A DNA stretch of 64,000 nucleotides, from the NCBI GenBank assembly GCA_930367205.1, contig CAKNEZ010000027.1, forward strand, positions 1-64,000, given 5' to 3'. The notes below the pieces were generated by a model that saw only the letters and a program-made list of their open reading frames with translations, ran no database searches and was not told where the DNA came from. Within the stretch, counting starts at the first letter, position 1; each line of letters begins with the position of its first letter. Positions 29,831 through 44,700 of the stretch are shown one piece after another. Source of the DNA: Acanthosoma haemorrhoidale. Taxonomy: Eukaryota; Arthropoda; Insecta; Hemiptera; Acanthosomatidae. The translations under genes and the position numbers were made by a program.

Positions 29831-32800
29831 AATGATGTCGAATATGATAGTGCACCAAATCATTAGCACTTATTGTATCATGTGATGCGATCGTATGATC
29901 AAAGTTACAAGAGAATATAACATCAAATGATGTCGATTATCATAGTGTACCGAATTATTAGCACATATTGTATCACGTGATACGATCGTATGATCAAAGT
30001 TACGAGTGAATATAACATCAAATGATGTCGATTATGATAGTGTTCCGTATCATAAGCAATCATTGTATCACGTGATGCGATCGTATGATTAAAGTTACAA
30101 TTGAATATAACATCAAATGATGTCGATTATAATGGTATACCGCTTTATTAGCATACATTGTATCACGTGATACGATCGCATGATTAAAGTTACGAGTGAA
30201 TATAACATCAAATGATGTCGAATATGATAATGCACCGTGACATTGGCACTTATTGTTTCACGTGATACGATCTTATGATTAAAGTTACGAGTGTATACAC
30301 CATTAAATGATGTCGAATATGATAGTGTGTCGTAGCATTTACACTCATTGTATCACGCGATTCGATCACATGATTAAAGTTACGAGTGAATATAACATCA
30401 AATGATGTCGAATATGATAATGAACCGTGACATTGTCACTTATTGTATCACGTGATACGATCGTATGAATAAAGTTACAGGTGAATATAACATCAAATGA
30501 TGTTGATTATGATAGTGTTCCGTATCATAAGCAATCATTGTATCACGTGATGCGATCGTATAATTAAAGTTACGAGTAAATATAACATCAAATAATGTCA
30601 AATATGAAAGTGTACCGCATCATTAGCACACATTGTATCACGTGATACGATCGTATGATTAAAGTAACGAGTGAATATAACATCAAATGATGTCGATTAT
30701 AATGGTTTACTGCTTTATTAGCACACATTCTATCACGTGATACGATCGTATGATTAAAGTTACGAGTGAATATAACATCAAATGATGTCGAATATGATAA
30801 TGCACTGTGACATTGGCACTTATTGTATCACGTGATACGATCGTATGATTAAAGTTACGAGTGTATACACTATTAAATGATGTCGAATATGATAGTGCAC
30901 CAAATCATTAGCACTTATTGTATCATGTGATGCAATCGTATGATTAAAGTTACAAGTGACTATAACATCAAATGATGTCGATTATAATAGTGTACTGCAT
31001 TATTAGCACACATTGTATTATGTGATGCGATCGTATGATTAAAGTAACGAGTGAATATAACATCAAATGATGTCGAATATGATAATGCACCGTGACATTG
31101 GCACATATTGTATCACGTGATACGATCGTATGATTAAAGTCACGAGTAAATATAACATCAAATGATGTCGAATATAATAATGCACCGTTACATGGGCACT
31201 TATTGTATCACGTGATACGATCGTATGATTAAAGTTACGAGTGTATACACTAATAAATGATGTCGAATATGATAGTGCACCAAATCATTAGCACTTATTG
31301 TATCATGTGATGCGATCGTATGATCAAAGTTACAAGAGAATGTAACATCAAAAGATGTCAATTTTGATAGTGTACCGCATCATTGGCACTCATTATATCA
31401 CGTGATAGGATCGTATGATTAAAGTAACGCGTGAATATAACATCAAATGATGTCGAATATGATAATGCACCGTGACATTGGCACATATTGTATCACGTGA
31501 TACGATCGTATGATTAAAGTCACGAGTAAATATAACATCAAATGATGTCGAATATAATAATGCACCGTGACATGGGCACTTATTGTATCACGTGATACGA
31601 TCGTATGATTAAAGTTACGAGTGTATACACTAATAAATGATGTCGAATATGATAGTGCACCAAATCATTAGCACTTATTGTATCATGTGATGCGATCGTA
31701 TGATTAAAGTTACAAGTGACTATAACATCAAATGATGTCGATTATAATAGTGTACTGCATTATTAGCACACATTGTATCACGTGATACGATCGTATGATT
31801 AAAGTTACGAGTGAATATAACATCAAATGATGTAGAATATGATAATGCACTGTGACATTGGCACTTATTGTATCACGTGATACGATCGTATGATTAAAGT
31901 TACGAGTGTATACACTATTAAATGATGTCGAATATGATAGTGCACCAAATCATTAGCACTTATTGTATCATGTGATGCGATCTTATGATCAAAGTTACAA
32001 GAGAATGTAACATCAAAAGATGTCAATTTTGATAGTGTACCGCATCATTGGCACTCATTATATCACGTGATAGGATCGTATGATTAAAGTAACGAGTGAA
32101 TATAACATCAAATGATGTCGAATATGATAATGCACTGTGACATTGGCACATATTGTATCACGTGATACGATCGTATGATTAAAGTTACGAGTGTATACAC
32201 TAATAAATGATGTCGAATATGATAGTGCACCAAATCATTAGCACTTATTGTATCATGTGATGCGATCGTATGATCAAAGTTACAAGAGAATATAACATCA
32301 AATGATGTCGATTATCATAGTGTACCGAATTATTAGCACATATTGTATCACGTGATACGATCGTATGATCAAAGTTACGAGTGAATATAACATCAAATGA
32401 TGTCGATTATGATAGTGTTCCGTATCATAAGCAATCATTGTATCACGTGATGCGATCGTATGATTAAAGTTACAATTGAATATAACATCAAATGATGTCG
32501 ATTATAATGGTATACCGCTTTATTAGCATACATTGTATCACGTGATACGATCGCATGATTAAAGTTACGAGTGAATATAACATCAAATGATGTCGAATAT
32601 GATAATGCACCGTGACATTGGCACTTATTGTTTCACGTGATACGATCTTATGATTAAAGTTACGAGTGTATACACCATTAAATGATGTCGAATATGATAG
32701 TGTGTCGTAGCATTGACACTCATTGTATCACGCGATTCGATCACATGATTAAAGTTACGAGTGAATATAAAATCAAATAATGTCAAATATGAAAGTGTAC

Positions 32801-33535
32801 CGTATTAATATCACACATTGTATCACGTGATAGGATCGTATGATTAAAGTAACGAGTGAATATAACATCAAATGATGTCGAATATGATAATGCACTGTGA
32901 CATTGGCACATATTGTATCACGTGATACGATCGTATGATTAAAGTCACGAGTAAATATAACATCAAATGATGTCGAATATAATAATGCACCGTGACATGG
33001 GCACTTATTGTATCACGTGATACGATCGTATGATTAAAGTTACGAGTGTATACACTAATAAATGATGTCGAATATGATAGTGCACCAAATCATTAGCACT
33101 TATTGTATCATGTGATGCGATCGTATGATCAAAGTTACAAGAGAATATAACATCAAATGATGTCGATTATCATAGTGTACCGCATTATTAGCACATATTG
33201 TATCACGTGATACGATCGTATGATCAAAGTTACGAGTGAATATAACATCAAATGATGTCGATTATGATAGTGTTCCGTATCATAAGCAACCATTGTATCA
33301 CGTGATGCGATCGTATGATTAAGGTTACAATTGAATATAACATCAAATGATGTCGATTATAATGGTATACCGCTTTATTAGCATACATTGTATCACGTGA
33401 TACGATCGCATGATTAAAGTTACGAGTGAATATAACATCAAATGATGTCGAATATGATAATGCACCGTGACATTGGCACTTATTGTTTCACGTGATACGA
33501 TCTTATGATTAAAGTTACGAGTGTATACACCATTA
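29831..33535. repeat. 39-monomer higher-order repeat, copy 5
   Basis: Module starts are at 29831, 32206 and 33061, the same offsets as the other copies. It carries private changes CATTGTCAC (near 30432) and AAGGTTACAA (33321). The second is shared with 42969, because the right part of this unit lies inside the 9648-bp duplication. Confidence 0.88.
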
Positions 33536-36500
33536 AATGATGTCGAATATGATAGTGTGTCGTAGCATTGACACTCATTGTATCACGCGATTCGATCACA
33601 TGATTAAAGTTACGAGTGAATATAAAATCAAATAATGTCAAATATGAAAGTGTACCGTATTAATATCACACATTGTATCACGTGATACGATCGTATGATT
33701 AAAGTTACAGGTGTATATAACATCAAATTATGTTGATTATATTAGTGTACCGCATCATTAGCACACATTGTATCACATGATACGATCGTATGATTAAAGT
33801 AACGAGTGAATATAACATCAAATGATGTCGAATATGATAATGCACCGTGACATTGGCACATATTGTATCACGTGATACGATCGTATGAAAAAAGTCACGA
33901 GTGAATATAACATCAAATGATGTCGATTATGATAGTGTTTCGTATCATAAGCACTCATTGTATCACGTGATACGATCGTATGATGAAAGTTACGAGTGAA
34001 TATAACATCAAATGATGTTGAATGTGATTGAATAATGTATCATTAATACTCAAAATTTCATGTGATACGATCGTATGATTAATGTTACGAGTGTATACAC
34101 CATTAAATGATGTCGAATGTGATAGTGCACCAAATCATTAGCACTTATTGTATCATGTGATGCGATCGTATGATTAAAGTTACGAGTAAATATAACATCA
34201 AATGATGTTGAATATGATAAGGCACCGTGGCATTGGCACTTATTGTGTCACGTGATACGATCGTATGATTAAAGTTACGAGTGAATATAGCATCAAATGA
34301 TGTCGAATATGATAATAAACCGTGACATTGGCACTTATTGTATCACGTGATACGATCGTATGAATAAAGTTACAGGTGAATATAACATCAAATGATGTCG
34401 AATATAATAGTGTACCGCATCATTAGCACACATTGTATCACGTGATACGATCGTATGATTAAAGTAACGAGTGGATATAACATCAAATGATGTCGATTAT
34501 AATGGTATACCGCTTTATTAGCATACATTGTATCACGTGATACGATCGTATGATTAAAGTTACGAGTGAATATAACATCAAATGATGTCGAATATGATAA
34601 TGCACTGTGACATTGGCACTTATTGTATCACGTGATACGATCGTATGATTAAAGTTACGAGTGAATATAGCATCAAATGATGTCGAATATGATAATGCAC
34701 CGCGACATTGGCACTTATTGTATTACGTGATACAATGTCGAATATGATAGTGCACCAAATCATTAGCACTTATTGTATCATGTGATGCGATCGTATGATT
34801 AAAGTTACAAGTGACTATAACATCAAATGATGTCGATTATAATAGTGTACCGCATTATTGGCACTCATTATATCACGTGATACGATCGTATGATTGAAGT
34901 CACTAGTGAATATAACATCAAATGATGTTGAATATGATTGTATAATATATTATTAGCACTCATTGTTTGACGTGATACGATCGTATGATTAAAGTTACAG
35001 GTGAATGTAACATCAAAAGATGTCAATTTTGATAGTGTACCGCATCATTGGCACTCATTATATCACGTGATAGGATCGTATGATTAAAGTAACGAGTGAA
35101 TATAACATCAAATGATGTCGAATATGATAATGCACCGTGACATTGGCACATATTGTATCACGTGATACGATCGTATGATTAAAGTCACGAGTAAATATAA
35201 CATCAAATGATGTCGAATATAATAGTGTACCGCATTATTAGCACACATTGTATCACGTGATACGATCGTATGATTAAAGTTACGAGTAAATATAACATCA
35301 AATGATGTCGAATATGATAAGGCACCGTGGCATTGGCACTTATTGTATCACGTGATACGATCGTATGATTAAAGTTACGAGTGTATACACTATTAAATGA
35401 TGTCGAATATGATAGTGCACCAAATCATTAGCACTTATTGTATCATGTGATGCGATCGTATGATTAAAGTACAAGTGACTATAACATCAAATGATGTCGA
35501 TTATAATAGTGTACCGCATTATTGGCACTCATTATATCACGTGATACGATCGTATGATTGAAGTTACAGGTGAATGTAACATCAAAAGATGTCAATTTTG
35601 ATAGTGTACCGCATCATTGGCACTCATTATATCACGTGATAGGATCGTATGATTAAAGTAACGAGTGAATATAACATCAAATGATGTCGAATATGATAAT
35701 GCACCGTGACATTGGCACATATTGTATCACGTGATACGATCGTATGATTAAAGTCACGAGTAAATATAACATCAAATGATGTCAAATATAATAATGCACC
35801 GTGACATGGGCACTTATTGTATCACGTGATACGATCGTATGATTAAAGTTACGAGTGTATACACTAATAAATGATGTCGAATATGATAGTGCACCAAATC
35901 ATTAGCACTTATTGTATCATGTGATGCGATCGTATGATCAAAGTTACAAGAGAATATAACATCAAATGATGTCGATTATCATAGTGTACCGCATTATTAG
36001 CACATATTGTAACACGTGATACGATCGTATGATTAAAGTTACGAGTGAATATAACATCAAATGATGTCGAATATGATAATGCACCGTGACATTGGCACTC
36101 ATTGTATCACGTTATACGATCGTATGATTAAAGTCACGAGTGAATATAACATCAAATGATGTCGATTATGATAGTGTTCCGTATCATAAGCACTCATTGT
36201 ATCACGTGATACGATCGTATGATGAAAGTTACGAGTGAATATAACATCAAATGATGTCGATTATGATAGTGTTGCGTATCATAAGCAATCATTGTATCAC
36301 GTGATGCGATCGTATGATTAAAGTTACAATTGAATATAACATCAAATGATGTCGAATATGATAATGCACCGTGACATTGGCACTTATTGTTTCACGTGAT
36401 ACGATCTTATGATTAAAGTTACGAGTGTATACACTATTAAATGATGTCGAATATGATAGTGTGTCGTAGCATTGACACTCATTGTATCACGAGATACGAT

Positions 36501-39500
36501 CACATGATTAAAGTTACGAGTAAATATAACATCAAATAATGTCAAATATGAAAGTGTACCGCATCATTAGCACACATTGTATCACGTGATACGATCGTAT
36601 GATTAAAGTAACGAGTGAATATAACATCAAATGATGTCGATTATAATGGTATACCGCTTTATTAGCATACATTGTATCACGTGATACGATCGTATGATTA
36701 AAGTTACGAGTGAATATAACATCAAATGATGTCAAATATGATAATGCACTGTGACATTGGCACTTATTGTATCACGTGATACGATCGTATGATTAAAGTT
36801 ACGAGTGTATACACTATTAAATGATGTCGAATATGATAGTGCACCAAATCATTAGCACTTATTGTATCATGTGATGCGATCGTATGATTAAAGTTACAAG
36901 TGACTATAACATCAAATGATGTCGATTATAATAGTGTACTGCATTATTAGCACACATTGTATCATGTGATGCGATCGTATGATTAAAGTTACGAGTGAAT
37001 ATATCATCAAATAATTTCGAATATGATAATGCACCGCGACATTGGCACTTATTGTATCACGTGATACGATCGTATGATTAAAGTTACAGGTGAATATAAC
37101 ATCAAATGATGTCGATTATAATAGTGTACCGCATTATTGGCACTCATTATATCACGTGATACGATCGTATGATTGAAGTCACGAGTGAATATAACATCAA
37201 ATGATGTTGAATATGATTGTATAATATATTATTAGCACTCATTGTTTGACGTGATACGATCGTATGATTAAAGTTACAGGTGAATGTAACATCAAAAGAT
37301 GTCAATTTTGATAGTGTACCGCATCATTGGCACTCATTATATCACGTGATAGGATCGTATGATTAAAGTAACGAGTGAATATAACATCAAATGATGTCGA
37401 ATATGATAATGCACCGTGACATTGGCACATATTGTATCACGTGATACGATCGTATGATTAAAGTCACGAGTAAATATAACATCAAATGATGTCGAATATA
37501 ATAGTGTACCGCATTATTAGCATACATTGTATCACGTGATACGATCGTATGATTAAAGTTACGAGTGAATATAACATCAAATGATGTCGAATATGATAAT
37601 GCACTGTGACATTGGCACTTATTGTATCACGTGATACGATCGTATGATTAAAGTTACGAGTGTATACACTATTAAATGATGTCGAATATGATAGTGCACC
37701 AAATCATTAGCACTTATTGTATCATGTGATGCGATCGTATGATTAAAGTTACAAGTGAATATAACATCAAATGATGTCGATTATAATAGTGTACTGCATT
37801 ATTAGCACACATTGTATTATGTGATGCGATCGTATGATTAAAGTTACGAGTGAATATATCATCAAATAATTTCGAATATGATAATGCACCGCGACATTGG
37901 CACTTATTGTATCACGTGATACGATCGTATGATTAAAGTTACTGGTGAATATAACATCAAATGATGTCGATTATAATAGTGTACCGCATTATTGGCACTC
38001 ATTATATCACGTGATACGATCGTATGATTGAAGTTACAGGTGAATGTAACATCAAAAGATGTCAATTTTGATAGTGTACCGCATCATTGGCACTCATTAT
38101 ATCACGTGATAGGATCGTATGATTAAAGTAACGAGTGAATATAACATCAAATGATGTCGAATATGATAATGCACCGTGACATTGGCACATATTGTATCAC
38201 GTGATACGATCGTATGATTAAAGTCACGAGTAAATATAACATCAAATGATGTCAAATATAATAATGCACCGTGACATGGGCACTTATTGTATCACGTGAT
38301 ACGATCGTATGATTAAAGTTACGAGTGTATACACTAATAAATGATGTCGAATATGATAGTGCACCAAATCATTAGCACTTATTGTATCATGTGATGCGAT
38401 CGTATGATCAAAGTTACAAGAGAATATAACATCAAATGATGTCGATTATCATAGTGTACCGCATTATTAGCACATATTGTAACACGTGATACGATCGTAT
38501 GATTAAAGTTACGAGTGAATATAACATCAAATGATGTCGAATATGATAATGCACCGTGACATTGGCACTCATTGTATCACGTTATACGATCGTATGATTA
38601 AAGTCACGAGTGAATATAACATCAAATGATGTCGATTATGATAAGGCACCGTGGCATTGGCACTTATTGTATCACGTGATACGATCGTATGATTAAAGTT
38701 ACGAGTGTATACACTATTAAATGATGTCGAATATGATAGTGCACCAAATCATTAGCACTTATTGTATCATGTGATGCGATCGTATGATTTAAGTACAAGT
38801 GACTATAACATCAAATGATGTCGATTATAATAGTGTACTGCATTATTAGCACACATTGTATCATGTGATGCGATCGTATGATTAAAGTTACGAGTGAATA
38901 TATCATCAAATAATTTCGAATATGATAATGCACCGCGACATTGGCACTTATTGTATCACGTGATACGATCGTATGATTAAAGTTACAGGTGAATATAACA
39001 TCAAATGATGTCGATTATAATAGTGTACCGCATTATTGGCACTCATTATATCACGTGATACGATCGTATGATTGAAGTCACGAGTGAATATAACATCAAA
39101 TGATGTTGAATATGATTGTATAATATATTATTAGCACTCATTGTTTGACGTGATACGATCGTATGATTAAAGTTACAGGTGAATGTAACATCAAAAGATG
39201 TCAATTTTGATAGTGTACCGCATCATTGGCACTCATTATATCACGTGATAGGATCGTATGATTAAAGCAACGAGTGAATATAACATCAAATGATGTCGAA
39301 TATGATAATGCACCGTGACATTGGCACATATTGTATCACGTGATACGATCGTATGATTAAAGTCACGAGTAAATATAACATCAAATGATGTCGAATATAA
39401 TAGTGTACCGCATTATTAGCACACATTGTATCACGTGATACGATCGTATGATTAAAGTTACGAGTGAATATAACATCAAATGATGTCGAATATGATAATG

Positions 39501-41798
39501 CACTGTGACATTGGCACTTATTGTATCACGTGATACGATCGTATGATTAAAGTTACGAGTGTATACACTATTAAATGATGTCGAATATGATAGTGCACCA
39601 AATCATTAGCACTTATTGTATCATGTGATGCGATCGTATGATTAAAGTTACAAGTGACTATAACATCAAATGATGTCGATTATAATAGTGTACTGCATTA
39701 TTAGCACACATTGTATTATGTGATGCGATCGTATGATTAAAGTTACGAGTGAATATATCATCAAATAATTTCGAATATGATAATGCACCGCGACATTGGC
39801 ACTTATTGTATCACGTGATACGATCGTATGATTAAAGTTACAGGTGAATATAACATCAAATGATGTCGATTATAATAGTGTACCGCATTATTGGCACTCA
39901 TTATATCACGTGATACGATCGTATGATTGAAGTTACAGGTGAATGTAACATCAAAAGATGTCAATTTTGATAGTGTACCGCATCATTGGCACTCATTATA
40001 TCACGTGATAGGATCGTATGATTAAAGTAACGAGTGAATATAACATCAAATGATGTCGAATATGATAATGCACCGTGACATTGGCACATATTGTATCACG
40101 TGATACGATCGTATGATTAAAGTCACGAGTAAATATAACATCAAATGATGTCAAATATAATAATGCACCGTGACATGGGCACTTATTGTATCACGTGATA
40201 CGATCGTATGATTAAAGTTACGAGTGTATACACTAATAAATGATGTCGAATATGATAGTGCACCAAATCATTAGCACTTATTGTATCATGTGATGCGATC
40301 GTATGATCAAAGTTACAAGAGAATATAACATCAAATAATGTCGATTATCATAGTGTACCGCATTATTAGCACATATTGTAACACGTGATACGATCGTATG
40401 ATTAAAGTTACGAGTGAATATAACATCAAATGATGTCGAATATGATAATGCACCTTGACATTGGCACTCATTGTATCACGTTATACGATCGTATGATTAA
40501 AGTTACGAGTGAATATAACATCAAATGATGTCGATTATGATAGTGTTCCGTATCATAAGCACTCATTGTATCACGTGATACGATCGTATGATGAAAGTTA
40601 CGAGTGAATATAACATCAAATGATGTCGATTATGATAGTGTTCCGTATCATAAGCAATCATTGTATCACGTGATGCGATCGTATGATTAAAGTTACAATT
40701 GAATATAACATCAAATGATGTCGAATATGATAATGCACCGTGACATTGGCTCTTATTGTTTCACGTGATACGATCTTATGATTAAAGTTACGAGTGTATA
40801 CACTATTAAATGATGTCGAATATGATAGTGTGTCGTAGCATTGACACTCATTGTATCACGAGATACGATCACATGATTAAAGTTACGAGTAAATATAACA
40901 TCAAATAATGTCAAATATGAAAGTGTACCGCATCATTAGCACACATTGTATCACGTGATAGGATCGTATGATTAAAGTAACGAGTGAATATAACATCAAA
41001 TGATGTCGATTATAATGGTTTACTGCTTTATTAGCACACATTCTATCACGTGATACGATCGTATGATTAAAGTTACGAGTGAATATAACATCAAATGATG
41101 TCGAATATGATAATGCACTGTGACATTGGCACTTATTGTATCACGTGATACGATCGTATGATTAATGTTACGAGTGTATACACTATTAAATGATGTCGAA
41201 TATGATAGTGCACCAAATCATTAGCACTTATTGTATCATGTGATGCAATCGTATGATTAAAGTTACAAGTGACTATAACATCAAATGATGTCGATTATAA
41301 TAGTGTACTGCATTATTAGCACACATTGTATCATGTGATGCGATCGTATGATTAAAGTAACGAGTAAATATAACATCAAATGATGTCGAATATAATAATG
41401 CACCGTTACATGGGCACTTATTGTATAACGTGATACGATCGTATGATTAAAGTTACGAGTGTATACACTAATAAATGATGTCGAATATGATAGTGCACCA
41501 AATCATTAGCACTTATTGTATCATGTGATGCGATCTTATGATCAAAGTTACAAGAGAATGTAACATCAAAAGATGTCAATTTTGATAGTGTACCGCATCA
41601 TTGGCACTCATTATATCACGTGATAGGATCGTATGATTAAAGTAACGAGTGAATATAACATCAAATGATGTCGAATATGATAATGCACTGTGACATTGGC
41701 ACATATTGTATCACGTGATACGATCGTATGATTAAAGTCACGAGTAAATATAACATCAAATGATGTCGAATATAATAATGCACCGTGACATGGGCACT
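32151..41798. repeat. 9648-bp tandem duplication, left copy
   Basis: The sequence from about 32151 to 42362 matches that from 41799 to 52010 at a constant lag of 9648 bp. The lag is 102 x 95 minus 42. The missing 42 bp are a 55-bp truncated monomer (34676-34730) and two 1-bp deletions (near 35470 and 38790), all present in both copies. The shared AAGGTTACAA variant (33321 and 42969) confirms it. I noticed only about six substitutions between the copies, three of them clustered near 34669-34683. Confidence 0.9.
34676..34730. repeat. Truncated 55-bp satellite monomer
   Basis: The monomer lacks 40 bp. It runs to TATTACGTGATAC and is then fused to AATGTCGAATATG of the next monomer, so the CGATCG palindrome and the ATAACATCA part are missing. 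It is the first phase break in the window. Confidence 0.92.
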
Positions 41799-44700
41799 TA
41801 TTGTATCACGTGATACGATCGTATGATTAAAGTTACGAGTGTATACACTAATAAATGATGTCGAATATGATAGTGCACCAAATCATTAGCACTTATTGTA
41901 TCATGTGATGCGATCGTATGATCAAAGTTACAAGAGAATATAACATCAAATGATGTCGATTATCATAGTGTACCGAATTATTAGCACATATTGTATCACG
42001 TGATACGATCGTATGATCAAAGTTACGAGTGAATATAACATCAAATGATGTCGATTATGATAGTGTTCCGTATCATAAGCAATCATTGTATCACGTGATG
42101 CGATCGTATGATTAAAGTTACAATTGAATATAACATCAAATGATGTCGATTATAATGGTATACCGCTTTATTAGCATACATTGTATCACGTGATACGATC
42201 GCATGATTAAAGTTACGAGTGAATATAACATCAAATGATGTCGAATATGATAATGCACCGTGACATTGGCACTTATTGTTTCACGTGATACGATCTTATG
42301 ATTAAAGTTACGAGTGTATACACCATTAAATGATGTCGAATATGATAGTGTGTCGTAGCATTGACACTCATTGTATCACGCGATTCGATCACATGATTAA
42401 AGTTACGAGTGAATATAAAATCAAATAATGTCAAATATGAAAGTGTACCGTATTAATATCACACATTGTATCACGTGATAGGATCGTATGATTAAAGTAA
42501 CGAGTGAATATAACATCAAATGATGTCGAATATGATAATGCACTGTGACATTGGCACATATTGTATCACGTGATACGATCGTATGATTAAAGTCACGAGT
42601 AAATATAACATCAAATGATGTCGAATATAATAATGCACCGTGACATGGGCACTTATTGTATCACGTGATACGATCGTATGATTAAAGTTACGAGTGTATA
42701 CACTAATAAATGATGTCGAATATGATAGTGCACCAAATCATTAGCACTTATTGTATCATGTGATGCGATCGTATGATCAAAGTTACAAGAGAATATAACA
42801 TCAAATGATGTCGATTATCATAGTGTACCGCATTATTAGCACATATTGTATCACGTGATACGATCGTATGATCAAAGTTACGAGTGAATATAACATCAAA
42901 TGATGTCGATTATGATAGTGTTCCGTATCATAAGCAACCATTGTATCACGTGATGCGATCGTATGATTAAGGTTACAATTGAATATAACATCAAATGATG
43001 TCGATTATAATGGTATACCGCTTTATTAGCATACATTGTATCACGTGATACGATCGCATGATTAAAGTTACGAGTGAATATAACATCAAATGATGTCGAA
43101 TATGATAATGCACCGTGACATTGGCACTTATTGTTTCACGTGATACGATCTTATGATTAAAGTTACGAGTGTATACACCATTAAATGATGTCGAATATGA
43201 TAGTGTGTCGTAGCATTGACACTCATTGTATCACGCGATTCGATCACATGATTAAAGTTACGAGTGAATATAAAATCAAATAATGTCAAATATGAAAGTG
43301 TACCGTATTAATATCACACATTGTATCACGTGATACGATCGTATGATTAAAGTTACAGGTGTATATAACATCAAATTATGTTGATTATATTAGTGTACCG
43401 CATCATTAGCACACATTGTATCACATGATACGATCGTATGATTAAAGTAACGAGTGAATATAACATCAAATGATGTCGAATATGATAATGCACCGTGACA
43501 TTGGCACATATTGTATCACGTGATACGATCGTATGAAAAAAGTCACGAGTGAATATAACATCAAATGATGTCGATTATGATAGTGTTTCGTATCATAAGC
43601 ACTCATTGTATCACGTGATACGATCGTATGATGAAAGTTACGAGTGAATATAACATCAAATGATGTTGAATGTGATTGAATAATGTATCATTAATACTCA
43701 AAATTTCATGTGATACGATCGTATGATTAATGTTACGAGTGTATACACCATTAAATGATGTCGAATGTGATAGTGCACCAAATCATTAGCACTTATTGTA
43801 TCATGTGATGCGATCGTATGATTAAAGTTACGAGTAAATATAACATCAAATGATGTTGAATATGATAAGGCACCGTGGCATTGGCACTTATTGTGTCACG
43901 TGATACGATCGTATGATTAAAGTTACGAGTGAATATAGCATCAAATGATGTCGAATATGATAATAAACCGTGACATTGGCACTTATTGTATCACGTGATA
44001 CGATCGTATGAATAAAGTTACAGGTGAATATAACATCAAATGATGTCGAATATAATAGTGTACCGCATCATTAGCACACATTGTATCACGTGATACGATC
44101 GTATGATTAAAGTAACGAGTGGATATAACATCAAATGATGTCGATTATAATGGTATACCGCTTTATTAGCATACATTGTATCACGTGATACGATCGTATG
44201 ATTAAAGTTACGAGTGAATATAACATCAAATGATGTCGAATATGATAATGCACTGTGACATTGGCACTTATTGTATCACGTGATACGATCGTATGATTAA
44301 AGTTACGAGTGAATATAACATCAAATAATTTCGAATATGATAATGCACCGCGACATTGGCACTTATTGTATTACGTGATACAATGTCGAATATGATAGTG
44401 CACCAAATCATTAGCACTTATTGTATCATTTGATGCGATCGTATGATTAAAGTTACAAGTGACTATAACATCAAATGATGTCGATTATAATAGTGTACCG
44501 CATTATTGGCACTCATTATATCACGTGATACGATCGTATGATTGAAGTCACTAGTGAATATAACATCAAATGATGTTGAATATGATTGTATAATATATTA
44601 TTAGCACTCATTGTTTGACGTGATACGATCGTATGATTAAAGTTACAGGTGAATGTAACATCAAAAGATGTCAATTTTGATAGTGTACCGCATCATTGGC

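Larger units (their letters stand above)
1..34675. repeat. Phase-perfect block of 365 satellite monomers
   Basis: Every monomer start I checked in this block falls at 95n+1 (for example 1, 2091, 5321, 9501, 12731, 17291, 20996, 25556, 27931, 33061, 34676). 34675 is exactly 365 x 95, so there is no net insertion or deletion. Monomers differ by substitutions only, unless indels compensate. This includes complete higher-order repeats and several partial ones listed separately. Confidence 0.9.
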
